Shown in pieces: positions 8,915 to 18,032 of a stretch of 64,000 bases of DNA. The position numbers were made by a program, and so were the translations under genes. The notes below the pieces were generated by a model. That model ran no database searches, had not been told where the DNA came from, and saw only the letters and a list, made by a program, of their open reading frames with translations. Positions within the stretch are counted from its first letter, which is position 1, and every line of letters begins with the position of its first letter. The stretch covers positions 4,112,005-4,176,004 of the forward strand of contig NZ_CP132359.1 in assembly GCF_030758975.1 (NCBI RefSeq), in the 5' to 3' direction. The DNA is from Bosea beijingensis. GTDB taxonomy: Bacteria; Pseudomonadota; Alphaproteobacteria; Rhizobiales; Beijerinckiaceae.

Positions 8915-10228
8915 ATGTTGGGACCCTTCAAGCTGCCGGGAATCCATAAGTTTATCGCGGCGCGTGGTATTTCTCTCCGCAGGCAGATGGCCGTTCGGCA
9001 GGTCGCGGATCAGCCGGCTTCGGAGTTCGTGCTTCTGCGCCCTCTGCGTACCGCCGCAGATGGTGAAGTCTACGATCTGTACGGAGGCGTGCCGCGCCGG
9101 CGGCGATGGACGGATATCGATGGCGCCCTGGGATGGGGAGCGCTGGTCGCGTTACCTGTTCTCTGTGGGGCGCTCTATTTCGGCGTGATCGCGGCGGATC
9201 GCTACGTTTCGCAAAGTGAATTCATCGTTCGCAACACGGATAGTTCGGGGAGTGGTCGGTTGGCGTCGATGATATCGGCGCAATCCGGCGCGGCGGGATC
9301 GACCAGCATGGGAGCGAGCGCTGGCGACAGCGATGCCAATGTGGTCGTTACTTTCATGAAATCCGAAGACGGCATGGATACGGTCGACCGGGCGCTCGAT
9401 CTGCGGAAGCTGTTCTCGCGTGACGAGGCGGATTTCCTGGCAGCCTATCCCGGCCCGTTTCGGAGCGACAGCAAGCACCGGCTGAAGCAGTATTTTTCGC
9501 GAATGGTCAATGTCGACTACGATCCGATGACAGGGGTCATCAAGTTGACGGCGGAGGGCTTCCGTCCCGAAGACGCCAAGTCCGTGGGGGACAGCTTGCT
9601 GGCGGGAGCGGAGGCCCTGGTCAATAGGATGGATGCGCGCGCGCGGCAGGATGCGGTCCGGGCCGCTTCGGACCAGGTGGCTGTTGCCCATAAGGAGGTG
9701 GTGGACGCCCAGGCCAACCTGACGGCCTTTCGGTTGCGCGAAAGGATGATCGATCCCATTGCGATGTCGGCTGTCATCGTTGAGACGATCGCCGGGTTGG
9801 CCACCCAGAGCGTCGCGCTCAAGGCGCAGCTTTCCGACCTGACGAAAACCGCTCCGGCGAGCAACCAGGTGTCTCTGCTGCGCGGCCAGATAGCTGCGCT
9901 TGAAGAGCAGATTTCCGTTCAGCAGCGCAAGCTTGCCGGGCCGGATGGTTCGCTGGCGCCGACCTTGGCCGAATATCAGAAGTTGAGCCTTCAACGCGAG
10001 TTTGCCGATCGGATCTATGCCGCGGCATTGGAGCAGGCCGAAACGGCGCGATTGCAGGAAGCGCGTCAGCACATCTTCATCGAACGCATTTCAGGTCCGA
10101 CACTGGCTGATTACGCAACAGAGCCACGGCGCCTGCTTCTGACGCTGCTGATCGGGGGCATCGCCGTTTCTTTATTTGGCATTCTGAGGTGGGTCGTACG
10201 CGATTCCCGGCTTCACCACGGGCGATGA
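8915..10228 (+). CDS. Capsule export inner-membrane adaptor, KpsE/BexC/CtrB-like (copy 1)
   Basis: A 437-residue protein with a cytoplasmic N-terminus of about 70 residues, a transmembrane segment near 75-95, the family motif ASDRYVSQSEFIVR-like (AADRYVSQSEFIVRN here), a long coiled-coil periplasmic region and a second transmembrane segment near the C-terminus. This topology is typical of polysaccharide co-polymerase/export proteins of ABC-dependent capsule systems. The ATG at 8915 follows CGGAGA with good spacing. Its stop overlaps the ATG of the KpsT-like gene by 4 bp. A second, diverged copy of the same family lies directly after that gene, which is unusual. Confidence 0.9.
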   Translation: MLGPFKLPGIHKFIAARGISLRRQMAVRQVADQPASEFVLLRPLRTAADGEVYDLYGGVPRRRRWTDIDGALGWGALVALPVLCGALYFGVIAADRYVSQSEFIVRNTDSSGSGRLASMISAQSGAAGSTSMGASAGDSDANVVVTFMKSEDGMDTVDRALDLRKLFSRDEADFLAAYPGPFRSDSKHRLKQYFSRMVNVDYDPMTGVIKLTAEGFRPEDAKSVGDSLLAGAEALVNRMDARARQDAVRAASDQVAVAHKEVVDAQANLTAFRLRERMIDPIAMSAVIVETIAGLATQSVALKAQLSDLTKTAPASNQVSLLRGQIAALEEQISVQQRKLAGPDGSLAPTLAEYQKLSLQREFADRIYAAALEQAETARLQEARQHIFIERISGPTLADYATEPRRLLLTLLIGGIAVSLFGILRWVVRDSRLHHGR

Positions 10229-11007
10229 ATATCGTGCGTCAAACGCAATGGCTGCGGGACCTCAGGGAAGGAGCCCAGCGCCGCTTGAGGCCGTGGGGCG
10301 GCAATGCCCGGCAAAGCCATGGGGTGGAAGAGGAGCATGCTCAAGCCGCGGGTCGGCGTGCCATCGTCGCCGATGGTGTCGTCATGGAATTCAACACGGA
10401 GATCGGCCGGAGACGCGTGCTCGACGGGATTTCCTTTGAAGTCTGCATGGGAGAGCGCTTGGCGATCCTCGGTCGGAACGGCGCTGGCAAGTCGACTTTG
10501 ATCAGCCTCCTGTGCGGGTTGCAGCTTCCGAATACCGGTACCATTCATCGCGGCTTGTCGATGTCGTGGCCCATTGCAATCGACGGAGTCGTTCAAGGTG
10601 AGATGACCGGCTATGACTATGCCCGGTTCCTCTTGCGGGTCTACAATGCCCCTTTCGAACAAAAGCTCGATTACATCCAGTCATTCGCGGCTTTGGGTAA
10701 GCAGCTTCATCTGCCGATGCGATTCTACTCCACCGGCATGCGTGCAAGGCTGGCTTTCGCGCTATCCTTTGCCATCGATTTCGACTGCATCCTGATCGAC
10801 GAGGTGCTCGCCGTAGGAGACCGTCGTTTCCAGGAACGATGTTATGAAGAACTGTTCGTTCGTAGAAGGCATTGCGCGATGATCATTGCCATCCACGATG
10901 CAGCATTCGTGCGAGAGCACTGCACGGCTGCCCTGATCCTGAAGGGGGGGAGGGGGCGCGTGTTTCGGGACCTCGATCTCGCCGCCGAAATATACACATC
11001 GCTCTGA
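10225..11007 (+). CDS. Polysaccharide export ABC transporter ATPase (KpsT/Wzt-like)
   Basis: A 260-residue ATPase. The start at 10225 is preferred over an earlier frame start because it gives an ATGA overlap with the preceding gene. It has Walker A GRNGAGKST (around residues 82-90), the signature variant YSTGMRARLAFALS typical of capsule and O-antigen exporters, Walker B CILIDEVLAVGD and a switch His in IIAIHD. An N-terminal extension of about 45 residues precedes the first strand, longer than usual for KpsT. It should pair with the divergently encoded KpsM-like permease. No C-terminal carbohydrate-binding domain is present, unlike in Wzt proteins of O9a type. Confidence 0.9.
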   Translation: MNIVRQTQWLRDLREGAQRRLRPWGGNARQSHGVEEEHAQAAGRRAIVADGVVMEFNTEIGRRRVLDGISFEVCMGERLAILGRNGAGKSTLISLLCGLQLPNTGTIHRGLSMSWPIAIDGVVQGEMTGYDYARFLLRVYNAPFEQKLDYIQSFAALGKQLHLPMRFYSTGMRARLAFALSFAIDFDCILIDEVLAVGDRRFQERCYEELFVRRRHCAMIIAIHDAAFVREHCTAALILKGGRGRVFRDLDLAAEIYTSL

Positions 11008-11047
11008 CGGCAGGAGAACGCGGCTGAGGCCGCTGATATAGGCCAAT

Positions 11048-12250
11048 ATGCTTCAGGATGGATCTCCCCGTATCGTTTCGCAGCAGAATGCCCGGCGTCC
11101 TGCTGAGATATCGGCCAGCCGCTCGGCGAAGCCGCGCTTCCGGTTGGAAAAGCTTCTTCGATACAAATTGTTCGCGTTGCTGGTGATCCTGCCGAATTTG
11201 CTCACAGTGCTGTATTACGGATGGATCGCATCTGACCGTTACGTTTCGGAGGCGCAGGTTGTCGTGCGCAGGGCTGCCGAGCCGGCGCCGACCGGAGGGC
11301 TTGCTTCCTTTCTCAAGACAACTGGACTTGCGGGCGGAGCTGACGAGACCAGCACCGTGCAGGCCTATATCCTATCCCGAGATGCCTTGGATGCGCTGAG
11401 CGCCAAATTGCCGGTGAAGACCTATTTCGACGTGGCGCAGGCCGATTTCCTGTCACGCTGGCCATCTTGGCTATACGGGCGTTCGAATGAAGAATTCTAC
11501 CGCTACTACAAGCGCATGGCGAGTGCCGTACCCAGTCGAGAGACAGGTGTCCTGACCATATCGATCGAAGCCTTCGAGCCAACGGCCGCCAAGCTCATGA
11601 CTACGACGCTTCTCGATCTGGCCGAAGAGATGGTCAACCGCCTCAACGAGCGCATCAGGAACGATGCGATCAAGACGGCCAGCGACGAAGTGGCGCGAAG
11701 CGAGGAGGCCCTTGTCCTTAGTCAGATTTCTCTGACGCAGTTTCGGAATCGAGAGTTGCTCCTCGATCCGCAGCGCAATGCGATCTTGCTGACTGAGTTG
11801 ATTGGCAAGTTGAACACGGAGCTCGCCAACACGGTCGCGCAGATCGAGCAGTTGCGTCAGGGCGCCCCCAACAGTCCGCAACTGGCGCCGTTGATTGCGC
11901 ACGCTTCCTCTCTTCAGCAGCAAATTGCCTCCCAGCGTGACCAGGTCGCAGCCAGTGGCGCCGGGCTCGCCGACAAGGTTGCGCAGTATGAACGCCTGAC
12001 GTTGCAGCAGCAATTCGCCACCCGGCGGCTTGCGGCGGCCGTTGCCGGATTGACCCTCGCTCAGAACGATGCACGCCGGCAGCAGGTTTTCTTGCAGCGG
12101 ATCGTGGAGCCCAACCTGCCGGATCAATCGACGGTGCCGCGCCGTCTGGTGAGCGTGATCACCGTGTTCGGGTGGTCTCTGTTGTTCTACCTGATTTTCT
12201 GGCTGGTGAGTTCCGGCATCAGGGAGCACTCCGCCGCTCATGCCGGATAG
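11048..12250 (+). CDS. Capsule export inner-membrane adaptor, KpsE-like (copy 2)
   Basis: A 400-residue protein with the same architecture as the gene at 8915: basic N-terminus, transmembrane segment near residues 40-60, motif IASDRYVSEAQVVVRR, periplasmic coiled coil, then a C-terminal transmembrane segment (residues of roughly 365-385). The two proteins share layout and motifs but are clearly diverged in sequence, so this is not a recent tandem duplication. It lies 40 bp after the ATPase gene. Either the two form a hetero-oligomer, or each serves a different polymer. Confidence 0.88.
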   Translation: MLQDGSPRIVSQQNARRPAEISASRSAKPRFRLEKLLRYKLFALLVILPNLLTVLYYGWIASDRYVSEAQVVVRRAAEPAPTGGLASFLKTTGLAGGADETSTVQAYILSRDALDALSAKLPVKTYFDVAQADFLSRWPSWLYGRSNEEFYRYYKRMASAVPSRETGVLTISIEAFEPTAAKLMTTTLLDLAEEMVNRLNERIRNDAIKTASDEVARSEEALVLSQISLTQFRNRELLLDPQRNAILLTELIGKLNTELANTVAQIEQLRQGAPNSPQLAPLIAHASSLQQQIASQRDQVAASGAGLADKVAQYERLTLQQQFATRRLAAAVAGLTLAQNDARRQQVFLQRIVEPNLPDQSTVPRRLVSVITVFGWSLLFYLIFWLVSSGIREHSAAHAG

Positions 12251-12314
12251 AGCATTGCTCCGAAAGTGGCATGCGGTTTTCGGACAAAGCCGATGCAAGA
12301 TCAAAGAGCTGGAG
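12249..12314 (+). repeat. Short Rhizobiales-type intergenic repeat element
   Basis: The segment starts inside the stop codon of the second KpsE-like gene. It contains an AGAGCATTGCTCCGAAAGTG-type start and a core dyad CCGAAA (12260-12265) / TTTCGG (12278-12283), followed by a CAAAGAGCTGGAG end. From general knowledge this pattern resembles the short palindromic elements dispersed between genes in Bradyrhizobium, Methylobacterium and related genomes. Only one copy was noticed in this window. Confidence 0.6.
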
Positions 12315-12384
12315 TACCGGACCGAATACGATAGGCGGTCAGGTACTCTATAGCCCGATGCTGCCGGTACCCGGCCTCTCACGG

Positions 12385-13404
12385 CTATGCGGTGGAGGCC
12401 GGATCATCCGATAGCGGGCGCCAATCCCGGAAGCCAACGCTGATCAGCCCCATATGCCCTTCTATGGCGCCTTGTTCGCTCATGATCCTGATCTCGATCG
12501 GTTCATGAGGTTTCGCCACGCGCGCTGCGAACTCGAATTCGAAAATGCCGCCAAGCTCGGCGAAGACTCGAGCTTTACCGAGCAATTCGGTGCTATGTGC
12601 CTCGATTGAAAAGGGCATGCCTCGGATGTCTCGCGAGAAACCGATCAGGACCCGTGCATTCCAGTAGCCACGCGGAAGGTGAAAATAGGGTCCATAAAAG
12701 ATGATGCGGGCGCGGCCTGTCAGATCGATGGCGACGGGAACTGCCGAGTTCGGCTGGTCTCCGAGCAAGAAGCACTGCCTCGGCCAGGTAACCTCTCCAG
12801 GCGTCGGCTGCCCCAGGTTTTCATGTAATCCACCGAGCACCTGGGCGATGACATCGCGATCCGCGTCGCTCGGTTCTGGCAGGTCGCGCGTGTCCTGGCG
12901 GAGTTTGGCGGACAAGCTGACATCTTCGAAGCCAATACCCTGGCAAATGTCTTCGGCGATATCGCTGGAGATATCGATCGCGAAATGCTCGAGAAAGATC
13001 CTGAGAATATCGGCCGGGGTACCGCGAATATCCCTTCTGATGACCTTTCCCAGATCGGTTTGCGCGAAGGGGCGGGCCAGAACCAATCCCGCTGAAATCG
13101 GGCGAAGCGCGGCATAGGGCGAGATGCGATGTGTGGCCTGGGTGTGCCGCACCGATTCGACAAGATCGTCGGCGAAGACCAAGCATGGCCTTCCGCTCCG
13201 AAAGCAGGCCTCGGCGAATGCCGGATTCGGAAACATCGAGAGGACAAGTCGCTTGCCCGCATGCTCCGGCTGTTCAGCGAGCGTGTCGAAGCGATCGAGG
13301 CGGACGACTGACAAATTCGGCACGATGCGACGGAGTGCCTGCTCAAGGAAAAGGAAAGCCCACTTGGCCAGGGGGCTGGGGTAGCCGACAGCGACAAAAT
13401 CCAT
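12385..13404 (-). CDS. Uncharacterised protein at the end of the capsule export locus
   Basis: A 339-residue soluble protein with no signal peptide or transmembrane segment; no family was recognised. The start is set at 13404 because MDFVAVGYPSP follows AGGA with reasonable spacing; the frame extends to 13527 without a better ribosome site. The N-terminal half looks like an alpha/beta fold (FVAVGYPSPLAKWAF, RPCLVFADDLVES). The C-terminal third, from about residue 215, is beta-rich, with YGPYFHLPRGYWNARVLIGF and FEFEFAARV, resembling a carbohydrate-binding or jelly-roll-like domain. It converges on the export genes and may act on, or regulate, the exported polysaccharide. That link rests on position only. 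Confidence 0.7.
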   Translation of the reverse strand: MDFVAVGYPSPLAKWAFLFLEQALRRIVPNLSVVRLDRFDTLAEQPEHAGKRLVLSMFPNPAFAEACFRSGRPCLVFADDLVESVRHTQATHRISPYAALRPISAGLVLARPFAQTDLGKVIRRDIRGTPADILRIFLEHFAIDISSDIAEDICQGIGFEDVSLSAKLRQDTRDLPEPSDADRDVIAQVLGGLHENLGQPTPGEVTWPRQCFLLGDQPNSAVPVAIDLTGRARIIFYGPYFHLPRGYWNARVLIGFSRDIRGMPFSIEAHSTELLGKARVFAELGGIFEFEFAARVAKPHEPIEIRIMSEQGAIEGHMGLISVGFRDWRPLSDDPASTA

Positions 13405-13724
13405 ATCGCTTTTCCTAAGGGGATCGGCCGCATCGCACAATCGTACAGGTCGATTGAGCGCGGCCAGCAGCATGCATGGCCGCTGAAGCGGGTTGGGTGT
13501 CGTTGTGACCCAACGCTCTCGGGGCACTGCACTCAGGATTGAGCCCGTGAACGTCGCTCCGCATACGTTTTACGAGCTGAGGGTTAGTCGCTGGTTCGAT
13601 CGGCTTTAGGAAGCGAGGCGGCCGTCATGCCCCCCGGCGCTGGTGGCCCCCCAGCCGGTCGGGAGCCGTCAGGGGCTGATCGTGGTTTCAGGCTCGCCCC
13701 GCCGGAAGCCTCGGGGCTGCTCGT
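13405..13724. other. Noncoding gap between the uncharacterised gene and the GH3 gene
   Basis: These 320 bp include the 5' side of the uncharacterised gene and the 3' side of the GH3 gene, both on the minus strand. No convincing coding frame, strong hairpin with T run, or repeat was seen. The promoter of the uncharacterised gene is presumably here. Confidence 0.4.
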
Positions 13725-16121
13725 TCAGGCGAGGTGGAAAGACTGCTGCAGCACCTCACGTGAATCCAGCCCGACCTGGACGTCGAACTGGCCGCTCTCG
13801 ATCACCTCTTTCAGCTCGCCATTGACGAACTTGAGCTGCTCCGGGCCGATCTCGAAGCGCACCACTCTGGCTTCGCCAGGCTTCAGCGTTACCTTCTGGA
13901 AGCCCTTCAGCTCCTTCACCGGCCGTGCGATCGAGGCATAGGGGTCGGCGATGTAGAGCTGCACGACATTCGCCCCTTCGAAGCTGCCGGTATTGGTCAG
14001 CGTTGCCTCGGCCGTCAGCTTCTCGCCGCGCTTGATGCGGCTGGCCGAGAGCTTGAGGTCGGTCAGGGTAAAGCTGCTGAAGCTCAGGCCGAAGCCGAAC
14101 GGATAGAGAGCGCCCTGCTCCTCCTCGAAATATTGCGAGGTGTAGTTGCCGGGCTTGCCCGGCGTGTAGGGGCGCCCGATCCGCAGCGCGTTGTAATAGG
14201 TCGGGATCTGGCCGGCCGAGCGCGGAAAGCTGATCGGCAGCTTGGCGGAGGGGTTGTGGTCGCCGAACAGGATGTCGGCGATCGCGTTGCCACCCTCGGT
14301 GCCGGAATACCAGGTCTCCAGCAGCGCGTCGGCATTGTCCTTTTCCCAGCCGATGGCGAGCGGGCGCCCGTTCATCAGCAGGACGACGAGCGGCTTGCCG
14401 GTCGCTTTCAGCGCCTGCAGCAGCTTGCGCTGCGAGCCCGGCATCTCGATCGTGACGCGGCTCGAGGATTCATGCGACATGCCGCGCACCTCGCCGACGA
14501 CGGCGATCACCACGTCGGACTGGTTGGCGACGGCGACGGCCTCCTCGATCATCACGTCGAGCGGGCGGGGATCCTGGATGACCTCGGGCTTGTCCCAGTT
14601 CAGGAAATTCAGGTAGTCGACCACCTTCTGGTCGTCGAGCACGTTGGCGCCGCGTGCGGTCAGCAGCCTGGCCTTGTCGCCGATCGCCTTCTCGATACCG
14701 GCCTTGATCGTGACGGCCTGTTCGGCGACGCCCTGCGCCGACCAGCTCCCGAGGATGTCGAGGCCTGAATCGGCCAGCGGACCGACGAGTGCGATCGTGC
14801 CCTGCTTCTTCAGCGGCAGTGTCTGGTTGCGGTTTTCCAGCAGCACGATGGATTCGCGCGCGATCTCGCGGGCCGGTTCCCGATGCAGCCGGTCGTTGGA
14901 GCGCACGTCGACGGGATCGTCCTCCTGCTTGCCCATCCGCAGGAACGGGTTGGCGAAGAGGCCCATGTCGTATTTGGCGCCGAGCACCTCGCGCACGCAG
15001 GCGTCGAGCTCGGCCATCTTGATCTCGCCCGATGCGATCAGGCCGGGCACTTCGGCGAGATAGACCTGGTCGGCCATGCTGAGGTCGATGCCGGCCTTGA
15101 TCGCGAGCTTGGCGGCCTCGCGGTTGTCGCGGGCGACGCCGTGGCGCGTCAGTTCCGTGATTGCGCCGTGGTCGCTGATGGTGACGCCCTTGAAGCCCCA
15201 TTGCTTGCGCAGCAGGTCCTGCATCAGCCAGGTATTGGAGGTCGCCGGCACGCCGTTGACCGAGTTCAGCGCGACCATGACGCCGCCGGAGCCGGCGTCG
15301 ATCGCCGCCTTGTAGGGCGGCAGGTAGATCTGGTGCATGCGCAGCGGACTCATGTCGACCGTGTTGTAGTCGCGCCCGCCCTCGACCGCGCCGTAGAGCG
15401 CGAAATGCTTGACCGCGGCCATGATCGTGTTGGGCTGGTTGGGCGATGTGCCCTGGAAGCCGCGCACGCTGGCCCGCGCGCATTCGCTGACGAGATAGGG
15501 GTCCTCGCCGAAGCCCTCGGAGGTGCGGCCCCAGCGCGGGTCGTGGCTGATGTCGACCATCGGCGCGAAGGTCATGTCGACGCCGTCATTGCAGGCCTCG
15601 ACCGCCGAGACGCGGGCCATCCGCTCGATCACGGCCATGTCGAAGCTCGACGCGAGGCCGAGCGGGATCGGGAAGGTGGTGCGGTGGCCATGCACCACGT
15701 CATAGGCGAAGAAGAGCGGGATCTTCAGGCGCGAGCGCTTGACCGCGGCTTCCTGCATCGGCCGGTTGTCGCGCCGGACGACCGTGTTGAACGAGCCGGC
15801 GATGCGCCCGGCGGCGATCTCCTCGACGATTTTGGCGAAGGGCATTTCCGGGCCGATGCTGATCAGGCGGAGCTGCCCGACCTTCTCGTCCACGGTCATC
15901 TGCGCGATCAGCTTGTCGACGAAAGCCTTCTTCGTCGCAGCGGAACCGGCGGTGCGCGCCTGTCTGGTCTTGGCCGCCGCGGGAAGTGCGGCCATTCCGG
16001 CAACGAAGGCGGCCGAGGCCATGGCGCCGAGCGTCTGCCGGCGGGAGAGGCCGGCAGCGGCCTGCTCAGGGGACACCGTCTCCAGTCCTTCGACGACCGG
16101 CGCAGCGTTCTCGTGATCCAT
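13725..16121 (-). CDS. Tat-exported glycoside hydrolase family 3 beta-glucosidase
   Basis: A 798-residue enzyme from the chosen ATG at 16121; an in-frame extension to 16289 is low-complexity and unlikely. A twin-arginine signal LSRRQTLGAMASAAFVAG indicates export in folded form. The GH3 N-terminal barrel carries the nucleophile Asp in GVTISDHGAI and the substrate-binding Lys-His of VKHFALYG. The C-terminal alpha/beta sandwich contains GEVRGMSHESSSR, the usual site of the acid/base Glu. A fibronectin-III-like domain follows (EGANVVQLYIADPYAS). Length and order match BglX. It is divergent from opgG and close to a GH5 gene, so trimming of periplasmic or secreted beta-glucans is a reasonable role. 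Confidence 0.93.
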   Translation of the reverse strand: MDHENAAPVVEGLETVSPEQAAAGLSRRQTLGAMASAAFVAGMAALPAAAKTRQARTAGSAATKKAFVDKLIAQMTVDEKVGQLRLISIGPEMPFAKIVEEIAAGRIAGSFNTVVRRDNRPMQEAAVKRSRLKIPLFFAYDVVHGHRTTFPIPLGLASSFDMAVIERMARVSAVEACNDGVDMTFAPMVDISHDPRWGRTSEGFGEDPYLVSECARASVRGFQGTSPNQPNTIMAAVKHFALYGAVEGGRDYNTVDMSPLRMHQIYLPPYKAAIDAGSGGVMVALNSVNGVPATSNTWLMQDLLRKQWGFKGVTISDHGAITELTRHGVARDNREAAKLAIKAGIDLSMADQVYLAEVPGLIASGEIKMAELDACVREVLGAKYDMGLFANPFLRMGKQEDDPVDVRSNDRLHREPAREIARESIVLLENRNQTLPLKKQGTIALVGPLADSGLDILGSWSAQGVAEQAVTIKAGIEKAIGDKARLLTARGANVLDDQKVVDYLNFLNWDKPEVIQDPRPLDVMIEEAVAVANQSDVVIAVVGEVRGMSHESSSRVTIEMPGSQRKLLQALKATGKPLVVLLMNGRPLAIGWEKDNADALLETWYSGTEGGNAIADILFGDHNPSAKLPISFPRSAGQIPTYYNALRIGRPYTPGKPGNYTSQYFEEEQGALYPFGFGLSFSSFTLTDLKLSASRIKRGEKLTAEATLTNTGSFEGANVVQLYIADPYASIARPVKELKGFQKVTLKPGEARVVRFEIGPEQLKFVNGELKEVIESGQFDVQVGLDSREVLQQSFHLA

Positions 16122-16304
16122 GCTGAGTTCGTTCACTTGCGAATTGAGGGCGGCTGGATGGAGGGTGGCAAAGGGTCGCGTGGTTCGAGGAGAACGACGC
16201 TCATTCCTTGACCCTTGTCTCGATGATGGGCATGTGTTCGGTGCGCCGCTGCCTGGAGAGGACGGGCGCTCCGTCCCGCCGACGCCCACTTTTAAGGAGG
16301 TAGT

Positions 16305-18032
16305 GTGAACTTGTCGACCCGTTCTGCCGACGGGGCCCCGCTCATGGCCCGATCTTCCTCTTCAGCCCGACCCATGCTGATGCGGCTGCTGGACCAATGC
16401 GACACGGTCCGGAGCAGATCGGGCTTGGCGCGGCTGGGCATGGCGCTCGGCTTGCTCGCCGTCGCGGCCGTCGCGGGGCCGTCGGCCTTCGCGCAGCAGC
16501 GTCCGAAATTCGGGCTCGACGACGTCGTCGCCAAGGCGAAGGCGCTGGCGGATGCGGCCTATGTCGCGCCGGTCAGCAACCTGCCCGACGTCTTCAGCAA
16601 GATGCAGTTCGCCGACTACCAGAAGATGCAGCCGAAGCGCGATCGCTTCGCCTGGATGGAATACAAGACGCCGTTCAAGCTGGCCTTCTATCACCAGGGC
16701 ATGCAGTTCAATACGCCGGTGAAGATCAGCGAGATCGTCGATGGCGCTGCCCACGAAATCCCCTATGATTCCGGGCGTTTCGACTTCGCCGACCTGCATT
16801 TCGACCGCGAGGCGACGAGCAAGCTCGGCTGGGCCGGCTTCCGTGTGGTCTATCCGATCAACCAGGCCGGCAAGCTCGACGAGATCATGAGCGTCCTCGG
16901 CGCGAGCTATTTCCGCGTCATCGGCAAGAACCAGATTTATGGCCTGTCCGGGCGGGGGCTGGCGATCGATACCGGCCTGCCGATCGCCGAGGAGTTCCCG
17001 GCTTTCCGCGAGTTCTGGCTGCGCCGTCCGAAGCCGAAGGACAAGCAACTGACCTTCTACGCATTGATGGATTCGGTGCGCGCGTCGGGCGCCTATGAGT
17101 TCACGCTGACGCCCGGCTCCGACGCCGTGCTCAGCGTCAAGGCGCGCATCTTCCTGCGGCAAGGTGCCTCGCCGACGACGCTCGGCATCGCGCCCTTGAC
17201 GAGCATGTTCCTCTACGGCCCGCAGCAGCCTTCACCGACCCCGAGTTTCCGCCCCGCGATCCATGATTCCAACGGGCTCGCCGTCCGCGGCGGCAATGGC
17301 GAGTGGATCTGGCGGCCGCTGGTCAACCCGTCCATGGTCGCGATCAGCGATATCGCGGCCGAGAACCCGAAGGGCTTTGGCCTGCTCCAGCGCGGGCGCG
17401 ACTTCTCGCGCTACGAGGACCTGAAGGATCGCTACGATCTGCGCCCGAGCGCCTGGATCGAGCCGACCAACGATTGGGGCAAGGGCAATGTCCGCCTCGT
17501 CGAGATCCCGACCGCCGACGAGACCAACGACAATATCGTCACGCTCTGGGTGCCCGACAGCCGGCCTCCGTTCGGCGAGCCGATGCGCTTCGACTACCGC
17601 ATGCACTGGACCATGGACGAGCCGGCCCTGATGAAGGGGGATATCGCCTATGTCTGGCAGACGATGCGCTCGGCCGGCGAGTTCTACCAGTCCAACTTGA
17701 TCCGCGCCGGCGACGGCACGCTGGCCTTCCTGATCGACTTCAAGGGCCCCTCGCTGCGCAAGCTGCCGAAGGACGCCCGCCCCACGGCCGTGGTTGGCGC
17801 CAATGACAATATCGAGATCGTCGGCACCGAGTTGCAGCCCAATCCGGCCATCCAGGGCTGGCGCCTGAGCTATCGGATCAAGGTCAAGAACCCGGCGGTC
17901 TCGTCGGATCTCGACGCGGTCCTGAAGCTCGGCGACCGCACGCTCACCGAGACCTGGAAGTTCAGGCTGCCGGCATCGCAGGCGGCGACGAACAAGGAAA
18001 CCTATCTCAACCGCTTCAAGGCGATGGAGTAG
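16305..18032 (+). CDS. opgG: Periplasmic glucan biosynthesis protein OpgG (MdoG)
   Basis: A 575-residue protein with GTG start at 16305, supported by a strong AAGGAGG at 16294-16300. A long N-region is followed by the hydrophobic signal ALGLLAVAAVAGPSAFA and a mature start near QQRPKFGLDD. The body matches the MdoG/OpgG fold (WMEYKTPFKLAFYHQGMQF, GFRVVYPIN, FREFWLRRPKP, WVPDSRPPFGEPMRFDYRMHW). OpgG acts in the periplasm on the backbone of osmoregulated periplasmic glucans. The glucosyltransferase partner OpgH is not adjacent. The last 31 bp overlap the 3' end of the convergent acyltransferase gene. Confidence 0.93.
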   Translation: MNLSTRSADGAPLMARSSSSARPMLMRLLDQCDTVRSRSGLARLGMALGLLAVAAVAGPSAFAQQRPKFGLDDVVAKAKALADAAYVAPVSNLPDVFSKMQFADYQKMQPKRDRFAWMEYKTPFKLAFYHQGMQFNTPVKISEIVDGAAHEIPYDSGRFDFADLHFDREATSKLGWAGFRVVYPINQAGKLDEIMSVLGASYFRVIGKNQIYGLSGRGLAIDTGLPIAEEFPAFREFWLRRPKPKDKQLTFYALMDSVRASGAYEFTLTPGSDAVLSVKARIFLRQGASPTTLGIAPLTSMFLYGPQQPSPTPSFRPAIHDSNGLAVRGGNGEWIWRPLVNPSMVAISDIAAENPKGFGLLQRGRDFSRYEDLKDRYDLRPSAWIEPTNDWGKGNVRLVEIPTADETNDNIVTLWVPDSRPPFGEPMRFDYRMHWTMDEPALMKGDIAYVWQTMRSAGEFYQSNLIRAGDGTLAFLIDFKGPSLRKLPKDARPTAVVGANDNIEIVGTELQPNPAIQGWRLSYRIKVKNPAVSSDLDAVLKLGDRTLTETWKFRLPASQAATNKETYLNRFKAME

